A stretch of 64,000 nt of DNA from Porphyra umbilicalis (taxonomy: Eukaryota > Rhodophyta > Bangiophyceae > Bangiales > Bangiaceae): positions 186,001 through 250,000 of the forward strand of contig KV918773.1 in the NCBI GenBank assembly GCA_002049455.2. The letters are read 5' to 3'. Shown here piece by piece: positions 9,208-19,673 of the stretch. The notes below the pieces were generated by a model. That model had not been told where the DNA came from, did not search any database, and worked only from the letters and a program-made list of their open reading frames with translations. Every line of letters begins with the position of its first letter. Position 1 is the first letter of the stretch. A program made the position numbers and the translations under genes.

Positions 9208-11580
9208 ATGGCGGCGACCGGGGAAGCGGCGGCGATGGCCTACATCGCGCCGTCCTTGCGGGACGCGTTGAGGGCGGGGCTGCGGCGGTACGCCGAGTGC
9301 GTATTGGCGGAGCAAGACGAGGTGCCGGAGCGGGAGCGGGTGCCGGGGCCAGACCCGCGGAACCAGCCGGCGGTCGAGCGCATGCAGCCCGGCGTACGCA
9401 TGGCGTACTGGCACGGCGGCATCCACGAGGTGCACTCGCAGCGGTGCGATGGCGAGTTGGCCGTCCGCTTCAGCCGCGAGGTGGCGCGCTTCGGGACGGC
9501 GTTGCCGTCGTGGTTCGTCCGGACGGCGTTCGCCTTCGTGAGGGAGCACGAGAACGAGACGGTCCTCCGCGATTGGGTGCCGTGGGTGGCGCACTGCTGG
9601 GGCCGTCTGATGAGCCTCATGCCGGACGCGGTGACCCCACCGGCGGAGTACCTGACGGAGTTGTCGCTTCCGTATCTACGGACGTCGGCGGACCTCGGGT
9701 ACGTGCAGGCCGCCGAGGCGCAGCACCGGGAGGCGATGGACGCGGCGGCGTACTACTACGAAGAGGCGGCGGACAAGAACGCCCGTCGTGTGGACGCGGG
9801 GGCGGCGCCCCGGGCGGTCCTGCCGTACGAGTGCCCGGCCATCAGCTCCTGGCCGAAACTCGAGCGGGTTGGGCGCGATCTGACGCTCCTTTTGGCGGAG
9901 GGCGACCGCGTGGCGGTAAACCAAGCGCGGAAGGAGGTGGACGTTCGGGCGCGCAAGGGCGACGACGTCCTGTACCTGATGACGGCGGGCCACCATGCCA
10001 AGGGCTTGAACCGAGCCGGCTGGCGGTGCGTGCCGGAGGCGCTGGGCGAGTTGGAGCTGCCGCGGGGGCTGCACGTGGCGTACCCCACCGTGCTGTCGTA
10101 TTATTACGACCGCATGATGGGGGACGACCGCAGCTGCTTGTGGGACATGTACGTGGTGGAGCGCGTGCAGCTCACCGCCATCGCGCTGCTGGCGGACCTC
10201 GCCGGCGGGCGGGTCCACCGCATCTCTTCAGCCCTTCTCCACCGGCTGGAGCGTCTCCGGCTGGACGACATGGCGGAGGGGAGTGCGGACGAGCACGCCC
10301 GGCTGCAGCGGCTGCTCCAAGGCATGGCGGTGCTGCTCCCCAAATGGGGAGACGTGGTGGCGGCTGCGGGGTTGCCGCTCGGGCAGACGCCGTTGCCGGC
10401 GGAGGCGGACGACGCGGCGAACCCATACGGGTTTCGACTAGCGTTGGATGCTAGGGGCGTCAACTTCCCAAGTCGAGCCGCGCGCGCGACGTCGCAGAGC
10501 TCCGCGGCGCGCGGGCCGCCGGGGGCGTCCGGGAACGTGGGGGCAGGGCCCACCCGGGGCGGGGACAGCGACGCGGCCCGGGGGGACGCGGCGGCGGCAG
10601 GCTCGGGATCGCCGTCATGGCGGGCCGTGTCGCCGTCGCGGTCGTCGCCGAGGGGGCGTGCCCGGGACGACGCCCAGTGGGTGCCTTCGCGGTCCCCGTC
10701 GCGGTCGTCGCCGAGGGGGCGGGCCCGGGACGACGCCCAGTGGGTGCCGTCGCGGTCCCCGTCGGCGTCGGCGTCGACAACGCGGACACGGTCGCCCGTT
10801 CGGGGGTCGTCGCGTCGGGCGACGACGTCGCGCCGGACACCGCCGCCCGGACGCGGCACGCCTCGCCCTCGGCGCGGGCCGACGCCGGGACGGGCAACGC
10901 CGCCGCCGGCGGCGTCGCAACGGAGTGGCGCGGCGGGGGGAGCCGCGGGAGGTAGCCGGCGGTCGTGGTCGCCGCCAGCGGCGTCGACGCGCCGGCGGAA
11001 GCCGCCGGCGTCCGCTGGAGCGTCCGGGCGGGCGGACGGCGGCGCGGCGGCGCCCCGACCGGGCGACGCGCGGCGCGGCCGGTCGCCGGTCGGCGCCGAT
11101 GGGGCGGCCCGGTCGACGGCGGGGGCAACCGGGTCGCGGCGGAGCGGGGGGACCACGCGGGGGAAACGCCCGAGGTCGTCCGAGGGGCAGGAGGTGGAGC
11201 CCCCCTACGCGGCGCACCACAAGTGGTACCGCGTGGGGTCCATTGCGCCTGAGGGTGACGCGCTCCGGGCGCACCTTTCGGCGGCGGCCGTGAAGCGCTT
11301 GGCCGCGGCGGGCGGCGCGCCGGCTGGCGCCGTGGGGCTGGCGATCAGCCGGGTGCTGCGTAGTGGCGTGGACCGGCTGCACGCGTCCCTGCGGACGTCC
11401 AGCGATCGCACGATGGGGGAGGCGATGGACGGCGTCGTCAAGGTCGTCAAAGAACTCCGCCGCGCGTCGCACCTGGAGGACGACATTGGTCGTATCCTGG
11501 ACGAAGTGCGGGCGGCGGACCGCGTGGCCTCTGCTGACGAGCGGTTCGTCTATGACAACAGCGACGAGTCGGGGGGGTGA
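9208..11580 (+). CDS. Antisense gene of gypsy element 1 (790 codons), unknown function
   Basis: An uninterrupted frame opens with ATG at 9208 (or ATG at 9235, giving MAYIAPSLRD). It lies on the strand opposite gag-pol, between pol and the 3' LTR. Residues 1-420 look globular and mostly helical (for example FVRTAFAFVREHENE and AYYYEEAADKN). Residues about 440-660 are an Arg/Ser/Pro-rich disordered region with a 63-bp tandem duplication (10636-10761, repeating SSPRGRARDDAQWVPSRSP). The last 100 residues are again helical and end acidic. I recognise no family. Extra antisense frames at this place are known in some plant Tat-lineage gypsy elements. Two other LTR families here have one too, which argues against chance. 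Its intactness and non-repetitive codons suggest it is translated. Confidence 0.7.
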   Translation: MAATGEAAAMAYIAPSLRDALRAGLRRYAECVLAEQDEVPERERVPGPDPRNQPAVERMQPGVRMAYWHGGIHEVHSQRCDGELAVRFSREVARFGTALPSWFVRTAFAFVREHENETVLRDWVPWVAHCWGRLMSLMPDAVTPPAEYLTELSLPYLRTSADLGYVQAAEAQHREAMDAAAYYYEEAADKNARRVDAGAAPRAVLPYECPAISSWPKLERVGRDLTLLLAEGDRVAVNQARKEVDVRARKGDDVLYLMTAGHHAKGLNRAGWRCVPEALGELELPRGLHVAYPTVLSYYYDRMMGDDRSCLWDMYVVERVQLTAIALLADLAGGRVHRISSALLHRLERLRLDDMAEGSADEHARLQRLLQGMAVLLPKWGDVVAAAGLPLGQTPLPAEADDAANPYGFRLALDARGVNFPSRAARATSQSSAARGPPGASGNVGAGPTRGGDSDAARGDAAAAGSGSPSWRAVSPSRSSPRGRARDDAQWVPSRSPSRSSPRGRARDDAQWVPSRSPSASASTTRTRSPVRGSSRRATTSRRTPPPGRGTPRPRRGPTPGRATPPPAASQRSGAAGGAAGGSRRSWSPPAASTRRRKPPASAGASGRADGGAAAPRPGDARRGRSPVGADGAARSTAGATGSRRSGGTTRGKRPRSSEGQEVEPPYAAHHKWYRVGSIAPEGDALRAHLSAAAVKRLAAAGGAPAGAVGLAISRVLRSGVDRLHASLRTSSDRTMGEAMDGVVKVVKELRRASHLEDDIGRILDEVRAADRVASADERFVYDNSDESGG

Positions 11581-11610
11581 GCGTCCCACGGGTCCTCGGC
11601 AGCGGCACCG

Positions 11611-14600
11611 CTAAGCGGCGGCGCACGCGTTGACCCGGGTGGTGTGGGCCTTCTCAAAGCGGAAGATCACGACACGCCACACGGGGGGCGGGGAGGAGGC
11701 GGTGCGGCCTGCCACCGTGAACGTAGGATAGGGGGGGTTGAGTTGCACCCGAGCGGCGCAGTAGCGCGTCGCTAGCGTCCACCAGGCGTGGTGTTGCCAG
11801 CGCGGGGCGACGAGGGTGATGTCACATGGATAGGAGGTGATGCGGGCGAGGACCTGCGGTAGGAAAGAAAAGGGGGGGTTGGCCCACCCGTTTTCGACCG
11901 CCCAGTCGACCGAGAACGCCGCGGCGCAGCCGCGCGCGGCGTCCGCGGGGGACAGGGGCAGGACCCGGGGTAGATGGGTGGCCGCGGCGGTGGTAAACAG
12001 GTCGACCGTATGGGGGCCCCAGACCGCGTCGAGTTTCTCGAAGGCGGGGCGGCCCAATGCCCAGTGGGCAGCCGGCGGGTTGTCGGGAAACGCCGCGAGG
12101 AGGGAGGATGCCCAAAGGGCAGGGACGGTCTCCTCGTGGCTTTTCGCCGGGGACGCCCAGCGCACATCGACGAGCATGGCACCCGTCTCGTCGGTGTGCT
12201 GCTGGACCGCGACGCAGACCCACTGGGGTTGCCGCGGGGGCGGGGCGAGGACGACCGGCGTCGTCGGGAAGGCGTCGTCGGGGAGCGTAAACTTCTTCTG
12301 CTTCGCTAAGCGGACGACAAGATGTTTCGGTAAACCCGAAATGGGTTCCCACGAATCATCGCCCCGGCCATAAGTGGCCCACCGAACTTTGGCCACGATG
12401 CCGTTATCGGTGTCGTGGCGAATAGCCAACAGCCGGTCGATTTCCCAGGTCGGATCCTCATCGGAGGAATTCACGTCGGGGAGCGGGGTCTGTGTAAGCC
12501 GATGCGGCTGGGCATCCGGTCCCGGCACCGGGCGCGGTGCCGGTGTGACGTCGTTACTGTTGACCCGTCCTTCGCCATCGCCTTGGTCGATTACGAAGTA
12601 GGTGCCGTCCGTATCGAGAATCTCGAACGGGCCAAGGGCCTTGGGCAGCAGCTTGTGCCCCCCGCGGTGGGAGCGGAGGTAGACGAAGTCACCGACCACC
12701 AGGTCCTTGTTCTTCGGCCGTACCCGGCTGTCCCAGTCTCGCTTATAGCGAGCTTGGTACTTGTCAAGGGAAGCGCGCACCGTCGGGATGAGCTTTTTCA
12801 AGCCCTGGATGATGGCGCGTTTCACCATGAGCGGGGAGCCATCGGCGGATGCCAGCGGGGACGAGCCAGCGAGGCCCTCAACCGTGACGTTGGGCATACG
12901 GCGGGGGATCAGGAGGTCGAACGGCGCCATACCGGTGGCCCTATGCGGGCAGGTGTTGTATGCCAGGCTCAGGGCGGGAAGGAGGCGATCCCACTGGCGA
13001 GGGTGCTCCTCGCAGAAGGCCCGGATCTGGTTCAGCAGCGTACGGTTATACCGTTCCACCTGACCGTTGGTTTGCGGATGGTAGGGCGTCGTGTATTTGC
13101 ACCTCGTGCCCAACATCTTCATGACGGCGCGGAAGAACGCGTTGTCCATCTGTCGACCCTGGTCCGATAGGACGCAGTCGGGGGGCCCATAGGCCGCGAC
13201 CCATGCGGTCAGGAACGCCGACGCGACCGTGACGGCGGTGATGCGTCGGAGCGCAACCGTACGGGTTAGCTTCGAGAAGCGGTCGGACATGACGAACACA
13301 TACCGGTTGCCGTCAACCGTGTTGAGCAGCGGTCCGAGGATGTCAATGCCAACCTCGGTCTACGGTTCCTTTGGCGGGAACAGGGTCATGGGGGACGTAT
13401 TTCGTCGCTCCTGCAGCCGGTTCTTCGCGCACGGCGGGCACTGCCGGACGAAGTCGTACAGGTCGACAATCATCGACTCCCAATAGAAGCAACGCTTCAT
13501 GGCGGCGTACATCCGCTGCACCCCAGGGTGACCTTTGGTCGTCGGGTAGTGCTCGAGGCCCATCACGCGGGAGCGTAGGGCCTCGGGGATGTATACTTGC
13601 ATAACGTCCGTCGTTGGCTGACGGCGCACGAGGCGGCCTTCCTCATCGAGGACGAACCGCGTCGGCTTGCCCGAGTCGATCACGGCGCGTAGCTGCTGGC
13701 ATCGGCCGTCCGCGCCTTGTGCGCGAAGGAGCTCCTCCGCTGTAATAGGGGGAGGCGGTAGCGGCGCCGAGAAGTTGTTGGCGTCCGTGCCCCTTGCGGC
13801 CTGAGCTAGAAGGAAGCATGGGATGTCGTCGTCCAGCTCCTTCTTGTCCCGACCCGTCGTGGGTACGCGGGACAGGGCATCGGGGAGGTGGTGGTTCGCT
13901 CCCTTCTTGTACTTCACCTCGAAGTCGAACTCCGCTAAGCGGAGGCGCCAACGGAGCAGACGACCGGTGGCCGTAGTCAGCCGGTAGATCCAACTGAGGC
14001 ATTCGTGGTCGGTACGCACCGTGAACCGCGAGCCCTCCACATAGTGTCGGAGGTGGAGCACGGCCCAGACGAGGCCCAGGCACTCCTTCTCGGTGGCCGA
14101 ATAGTTGCGTTGCTCGGGCTGCAGGGCGCGACTGTAGAACCCCACGGGTTTGAGCTGGCCGTCCTGCTGCTCTTGGAGCAGAGCGCACCCCAATTGGGTG
14201 TCGCACGCATCGACGTCAATGGTGAAGGGCGCTCCGCGGCGGGGGAGCGCCAGGACCGGCGGATGAAGCAGCGCGTCGCGTAGGCGCGTGAACGCTGCGG
14301 CTTGCGTCTCGGTGAACGTCGGGAGCGTGTCGCCGTACGCCTTGGTTGTCAGCTGGTTCAGGGGCGCTGCGATCCGTGCGTAGTTCGCGACGAAGCGGCG
14401 GTACACGTTACACATGCCGAGGAAGCTACGCAATTGCGTCTTTGTTCGCGGATGACCGACCTTCGCGAGCGCCTCCAGGTTCTTGTTGTGCACCCGCATC
14501 TCCCCAGGGGATATGATGTGCCCGAGGTACTCGACGGACGTCTGGAAGAACTGACACTTCTTGGCTTTCAACGTGACGCCGGCCCGACCCAAGCGGGTCA

Positions 14601-16098
14601 GGGCTTCGTCGAGCGCTTTCACGTGGTTCTCCGGGGTGTCGGAGAAGACGATGACATCGTCGAGGTAGACAAGGCACATTTGCCAGGTCATCCCGGACAG
14701 GATGATGTCGAGGGCATGTTGGAAGGTGGCAGGAGCGTTGGTGAGGCCGAAGGCCATATTCAGGTACTCGTACGTGCCCATGTGGCAGGTGAAAGCGGTC
14801 TTGTCGATGTCGTCTAGGGCCATGAGTATCTGCCAATACCAGGCATTGCAGTCGAGCGTTGAGAAGACGCGGGCTTCTCCCAGCGAGTCGATGCAATCCT
14901 CCATCCGCGGGATGGGATAGGAGTCCTTCTTGGTCACCGCATTGAGACGACGGTAGTCGACGCAAAAGCGTGGCGACCCGTCTTTCTTGGGGACGACAAC
15001 GACAGGGCTGGCCCATTCACTGGTACTTGGTCGGACGACCTTGGCTTCCAGCATCCGATTGACGTCGTCACGGATCATGTCACGGGCATGGTGACCCGCG
15101 CGGTACGGTTGTTGCCGTATCGGCTTCGTCCCTGGTTGGACCTCCACGCGGTGGACGGTGGCGTCGATGGAGCCGAGCGTCCCGTCCAGCATATACGCAT
15201 GGCGGCGGATGAGTGCCTGGACGTCCGGGAGTAGCCGGTCGGGTACGCCAGAGAGATCGACTTGGTCTAGCACCGCTTCTGCGGTCGCGGTGGGCGAGAC
15301 CGCGTCGTCAGTGACGAGCAGGCAGTCGACATCGTCGACCGGGCTAACGGTAGCGAGGAAAGTTCCCTTGCGGAGGCAGACCGGTTTGTCGCTGAGGTTA
15401 GCGACTTCAATGCTGAAGCGCTGCCCCGGGACAACGACGGCCAACCCACGCGCCGTTTGACAGCGGTGATGCTTGTGAAGGCGGTTGTACGGCGCGACTA
15501 GGACCTGACCAGCGAGGTCGGCGGTGACCAGCAGGGCCGTCCGGGTTTGCGGGGGCAGCACACGTCGTTGCGCGAGGCGCACCGTCGCATCCTTCGGGGA
15601 TCGGCGGCGTTCTTTCTTGCCGCGTGCCGTGCACGATAAGATGGGCACCGAAGCATCGGTGGACCATCTGACGCGTTGACGGCGTGGGTAGAGCGCCTCG
15701 ACGTGGCGGTTGATGAAACTGGTGCCGAGCAGCACAGGGACGGCGAGGCGCGGGACGACGACAAAGTCGACGTCCGTGGCGAAGCCACCGGAGCGCAGGC
15801 GTAGGGTGATCATGCCTCGGGCGGAGATAGGGTTTTTATTTGCGTCCACAATGTGGGGCAAATGAGGGCGTCGATGCAACCGACGCTCCCAACCCTTGGG
15901 CAGGGCGTCCACTCGAATGATCGAGGGTCCGGCGCCTGTATCTAGGGTCGGTGTCATCAGCCGCATGCGAGCCTCGTCGAAGCCGAGGGCCGCGGGGATG
16001 GTATACTGCCGGTATACCGGAGCCAAGACACGGTGTATCCGTATCTTCGGACCCTGCGGGCTGGGGGCGCCACGGGGCGGCCGAGCCGCTAGCGGCAC
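11611..16098 (-). pseudogene. Gypsy element 1 Pol: protease, RT, RNase H, integrase, chromodomain, DIRS/Dam-like tail
   Basis: One frame runs from about 16098 to 11611, broken only by a TAG at 13360-13362, just before the integrase core. In order it shows a protease DTGA, reverse transcriptase (ASPVVVVPKKDG, YLDDVIVFS), RNase H (IDVDACD, TDHECLSWI), an integrase zinc finger (H-x3-H, C-x2-C), the integrase core (VGIDILGP, SDQGRQ, NGQVERYNR), a chromodomain (WEIDRLLAIR to WEPISGLPKH), and a further 200 residues. That tail contains GPHTVDLFTT, WANPPFSFLPQVL and LVAPRW-HHAWW. It resembles the segment that follows RNase H in DIRS-type elements and, through NPPF, Dam-like methylases. The rest of the frame is open, so the stop is probably recent. 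Pol is in a different frame from Gag. Confidence 0.92.
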
Positions 16099-16106
16099 GC
16101 CCCGTG

Positions 16107-18062
16107 TTAGTTTCCCGGCCCGGCAGGGGCAGCCGGGTCCACCGTTGGACTCGGATCCGGTTGCGGATTCCCGGGCGAGGCGCCGACTGTCTCGTCTCCG
16201 CTGAGGGAGCCGGTGTCGTCCGGTACCAGCGGATCACCCCAGGGGTCCCCGGCGATGGCGGCCATCGCGTATTGCATACGACTCGGGCGTAAGGCAGGAC
16301 GGGCCGCGCCAGGGGGTCCCGGGGCGACCGCAGGCGGCGCACCTGTCCCCATCGCCCGGTCGAGCGAAGGACATACGCGGGCGTAGTGACCGAAACCGCG
16401 GCAGCGGTGGCACTGCACCTGGCTCAGGTGGACCAGAGCCGGCCGTCCCGCCGGAGCGCCCGGTCGGGGAGACCATTGGGTTGCCGTTCTGGCCGACGGC
16501 GTCCGGGCCGCCGGTGGCGTAGGGTTGAATGCCTGGAACGGCTGCTGCGGTAGAGGCCGACCCATGGGGTTCCGGCTCTGTGGCGGCGTGATTTCCGACG
16601 TCGTCGCTGGTGGCGCCGCCCAGAGGACCGGTTCGGCTTTTGCTCCGCTCCCGGCGCCCAGCTGCAGGACGCTCTTGGCCTTGACGTACCGGTCGGCTTT
16701 GCCGGTGGTGACCTTGACCGAGCGGAGCCCATCGCCGATCTTCTGCGAAAGCGCCACGAGTTCGTCGAAGGTGGCGCATGTGCGGTCGGCCAGCTCGGCT
16801 TGGGCACGTACCGAGGGGTGGAGCCCTTTCAGGAACAGGTACCGTAGCTGCCCCGGGTCGTACATACCCATGAGCTGTCGGCCGAGCCGCATCAACCGCT
16901 GATAGAAAACGCGTTCGCCTTCGTCTTGGCGCTGCTCCGCGGTGCGGAGGGCCATTTCGGCGGTGTGCAGGGCGTCCTCGGGTGCATAGCGGGTTAACAG
17001 ATAGTTGATCGTGTGCGGGAAACTGGTACCGACGGCGCTGCCGTGTGGGCCATTTGTTTCCTGGACGAAGTCGTCCTTGGCCTCACCGCCAATGCGGTAG
17101 GCGAGGAGGTACGGGGCCTCGCCCAGAGTGACATCCATTTCGTCCGCGGCTGTGCGGAAGCGAGTGAGGAGCGCCAGGACGGCCAGCGGATCCGAGCCGT
17201 CGAATAGCGTGACGCCGTGGAACGGACCGTCCAGCAGGCGATGGCGCCTGCGGAGTTGGCTTGCTTGCGACCGGCCATACGTCGGATCCGCATTGCGGAC
17301 GAGGTAGCGGCGGAAGTCGAGCAGCGACGAGAACGGGCCATGCTTGGACGTCAAGGGGAGCGGCCAGGGGATGACCGCCGTTGGCGTCGAAGCTGTCCGA
17401 CCGGAGACCCGCGTGCGGGTGCGGCGCCGCGAGCGAACGCGGTGGCGCGCGGGGCCGGTACTGTCACTGCTGCTGCTGCTGCTGGGGTCTCGGAGCGGCT
17501 TGTCGTCATCGGCAGACCGCGCAGAGCGGGCGTCGGGATCCGATCGTACGCCCGCGCTCCGCGAGGCCAACGGCGACGTTGAGGCAACGGACTTGCGCGA
17601 CCGGGGCCGGTCGCGCGGGGCCGGGGTGTTTGCCGGTGTTGGGTCAGTGGGCCGGGGTCCACTGGCGGTCGACATCGGCAACGTCCCAGTTGGGTCGCGC
17701 AACGTTGTCACGTCGGCGCGTAGCTCTCGGACGGACGCGGCCAACGTACGCACGAGCGTCGTTAACTCGGCGACCGCCGATTGCTCCGCGCGACGACTAG
17801 TATCGCCGAGGGAAGCGCCCGAGCCGCCCGAAGCGGGAGCCGCTGCGGTTGGATCGGGGAGACCAGAGGCATCGTGGGGAAGAGGGGGAGTCGTAGTCGC
17901 AGGGGCTGACCCGTCCGCCGTACGCCGAGCGTCAGCGCCCGTATCATGGGGGGGTGCAAAGCGCGGGGGATCGGCACCCCCGCTCGCCATCGGAGATAGG
18001 TTGGCTTCTTGTCTCGAGATAGCACAAACCCGGACACGACGGCACCACGGCCCGTCGGGCAC
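16107..18062 (-). CDS. Gypsy element 1 Gag
   Basis: A 651-codon frame (the true start may be the ATG near 17992, MASGGADPPRF) with a Pro/Ser/Arg-rich first 220 residues, then a capsid-like helical region (YLVRNADPTYG, LLTRFRTAADEMD, LLAYRIGGEAKDDF). A CCHC zinc knuckle follows (CHRCRGFGHYARVC) and an acidic tail. It would form the particle and bind element RNA. It ends with TAA at 16107-16109, next to the pol frame in another phase, so Pol would need a frameshift or a separate start; I cannot tell which. Confidence 0.88.
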   Translation of the reverse strand: MPDGPWCRRVRVCAISRQEANLSPMASGGADPPRFAPPHDTGADARRTADGSAPATTTPPLPHDASGLPDPTAAAPASGGSGASLGDTSRRAEQSAVAELTTLVRTLAASVRELRADVTTLRDPTGTLPMSTASGPRPTDPTPANTPAPRDRPRSRKSVASTSPLASRSAGVRSDPDARSARSADDDKPLRDPSSSSSSDSTGPARHRVRSRRRTRTRVSGRTASTPTAVIPWPLPLTSKHGPFSSLLDFRRYLVRNADPTYGRSQASQLRRRHRLLDGPFHGVTLFDGSDPLAVLALLTRFRTAADEMDVTLGEAPYLLAYRIGGEAKDDFVQETNGPHGSAVGTSFPHTINYLLTRYAPEDALHTAEMALRTAEQRQDEGERVFYQRLMRLGRQLMGMYDPGQLRYLFLKGLHPSVRAQAELADRTCATFDELVALSQKIGDGLRSVKVTTGKADRYVKAKSVLQLGAGSGAKAEPVLWAAPPATTSEITPPQSRNPMGRPLPQQPFQAFNPTPPAARTPSARTATQWSPRPGAPAGRPALVHLSQVQCHRCRGFGHYARVCPSLDRAMGTGAPPAVAPGPPGAARPALRPSRMQYAMAAIAGDPWGDPLVPDDTGSLSGDETVGASPGNPQPDPSPTVDPAAPAGPGN

Positions 18063-18210
18063 CGTCGAGCGACTCCCCCGGCCTGCAACAACAGCCGCCG
18101 GGTGACCGGGACCACGAAGTGGTCACGTCACGTGAACCGTCAGGGGCGTCCGCACCGTTGTCGCCGGGGCTCGCGAGAGGAGAGGCGTCCCTCGAAAGGG
18201 ACGACGCCCT

Positions 18211-18230
18211 CTCCCCTGCTGCTCCACCAA
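18211..18230 (-). promoter_or_regulatory. Gypsy element 1 primer-binding site
   Basis: In element orientation the 5' LTR ends CCACA. After one spacer base comes TTGGTGGAGCAGCAGGG, starting with the TGG expected to pair with a tRNA CCA end. Gypsy element 2 has the same 17 bases after one spacer base at 60893-60910. The priming tRNA is not identified. Confidence 0.65.
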
Positions 18231-18231
18231 G

Positions 18232-18598
18232 TGTGGCAACAAAGAAGGCGCGAACAAATACCCTAGAACCACATTGACAGTACAAAAGAGAAGGACCTAA
18301 AGGGTCAACCTACCGAGAGGACCTAGACGGCGCAAAGGCGCTCAAAGGCTAGGACTCGAGAGGGACGCCAAGATTTAGATGGCGAGCAAGACGGGGCGGC
18401 GCGGGGCAAGGCCGGCGCCGTAATAACAAGACGAAAACAGACTAAAAAGAGAGACGTAAGAGTAGCCCCTGGCCCGAATAGGGGGGGCTACTTAGGGAGG
18501 GACAGCCGTCCCACAGGCCGCATTCCGAAGTACGGGGAGACGGGCGCAAGTCCCGGCAGGGGCATAAGTACTGGACTTAGCCCCTGCCGAATGCAACA
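18232..18598 (-). repeat. 5' LTR of gypsy element 1 (367 bp)
   Basis: It is identical in length to the left LTR at 8464-8830, with four differences seen by eye. It is followed by GAGAC and then the resumed copia reverse transcriptase. Confidence 0.94.
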
Positions 18599-19673
18599 GA
18601 GACGTTGGCGCCGGTGGCCAAGTTCACTACCATCCGATGCATCCTGGCGATGACGGCGGCGAACGGGTGGATGCTACATCAGATGGACGTCAAAACGGCA
18701 TTCCTCAACGGCGACCTTGACGAGGAGGTCTACATGGAGCAGCCAGACGGCTATGTCGATCCGACGTATCCTGACAAGGTGTGTCGTCTCCTCCAAGCGC
18801 TGTATGGGCTGAAGAAAGCCCCCAAGATGTGGTACGCCAAGCTCGACAACTTCCTGGAGTCGCAGGGGTTTGACAACGTTGACCCGCATGCATGCCTCTA
18901 CCTCCTTATGGATGCGGGCGAAATCATCATCGTCCTGGTAAACGTCGACGATCTTCTGTTGGTGGCATCAAGCCTGGCGGCGATCTACAAGATTAAGGAC
19001 GCTCTGCAGAAGCGTTTTGAGATGAAGGACCTGGGCGAGGCGAAGGTCATCCTCGGGCTAGAGATTAGACGTGACAAGGCGTTGGGCACCCTCAAGCTGT
19101 CGCAGGGCAAGTACGCGGCGCAAGTGCTGGAGAAGTTCGGGATGGCGGATTGCAACCCGATCGGAACGCCGCTGGAGGTGGGCCTGCAGCTGGTCAAGGC
19201 CGACGAGAGCGACTACACGCTGCCCTACCGCGAAGCTGTCGGCAGTCTTATGTACCTGATGGTCGGGACACGTCCTGACCACGCCCTCGCTATCGGGAAG
19301 CTGAGTCGGTTTGTCTCGTGCTACGGCAAGGAGCATTAGGCTGCGATCAAGCGCGTTCTCCGGTATGTCAAGGGTTCAATCGACAAGGGGCTGTCCTTCG
19401 ACAAGAACTCTTCCTGTGTTCTACAAGGCTCTGGTGATGCCGACTGGGCAGGTGACCCCGAGACGCGACGTTCTACGACGGGCTTCACCTTCATCTTTGG
19501 CGGAGCAGCCGTCAGCTGGGGTTCTAAGTTGCAGAAGACGGTGGCGCTGTCGACGATGGAAGCTGAGTACATGGCTCTATGTGAGGCCAGCAAGGAAGCT
19601 GTCTGGCTCAACAAGCTCCTGCAAAGCGTGGCATCTCAAGGGCTGCGAACAGCGATCTCAGGCGGGCCGATCA
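18599..19673 (+). pseudogene. Copia element 1 reverse transcriptase and RNase H (continued)
   Basis: The frame resumes exactly after the gypsy duplication (LAPVAKFTTIRCILAMTAAN). The reverse transcriptase shows DVKTAFLNGDL and VNVDDLLLV, the active-site VDD with Asn before it. An in-frame TAG at 19336-19338 interrupts KEH/AAIKRVLRYVKG; copia element 2 has the same TAG at the same codon. RNase H motifs follow (GDADWAGD, TMEAEYMAL). The frame is cut after GGPINI at about 19673 by a deletion into the 3' LTR. Confidence 0.9.

Larger units (their letters stand above)
8464..18598 (-). mobile_element. Ty3/gypsy element 1, chromodomain type, nearly intact
   Basis: It is bounded by two 367-bp LTRs with only four differences by eye and by the 5-bp duplication GAGAC (8459-8463 and 18599-18603). 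Gag and Pol lie on the minus strand, so the right LTR is the 5' LTR. Between the end of pol and the left LTR lies a long gene on the opposite strand (9208-11580). The low LTR divergence marks it as the youngest insertion measured here. It sits inside the copia reverse transcriptase, so it arrived after copia element 1. Confidence 0.94.

Noticed and set aside
13360..13362. Two separate genes for RT and integrase in gypsy element 1
   Set aside because: Both parts are in the same frame, joined by a single TAG inside a continuous Pol; a premature stop is simpler.
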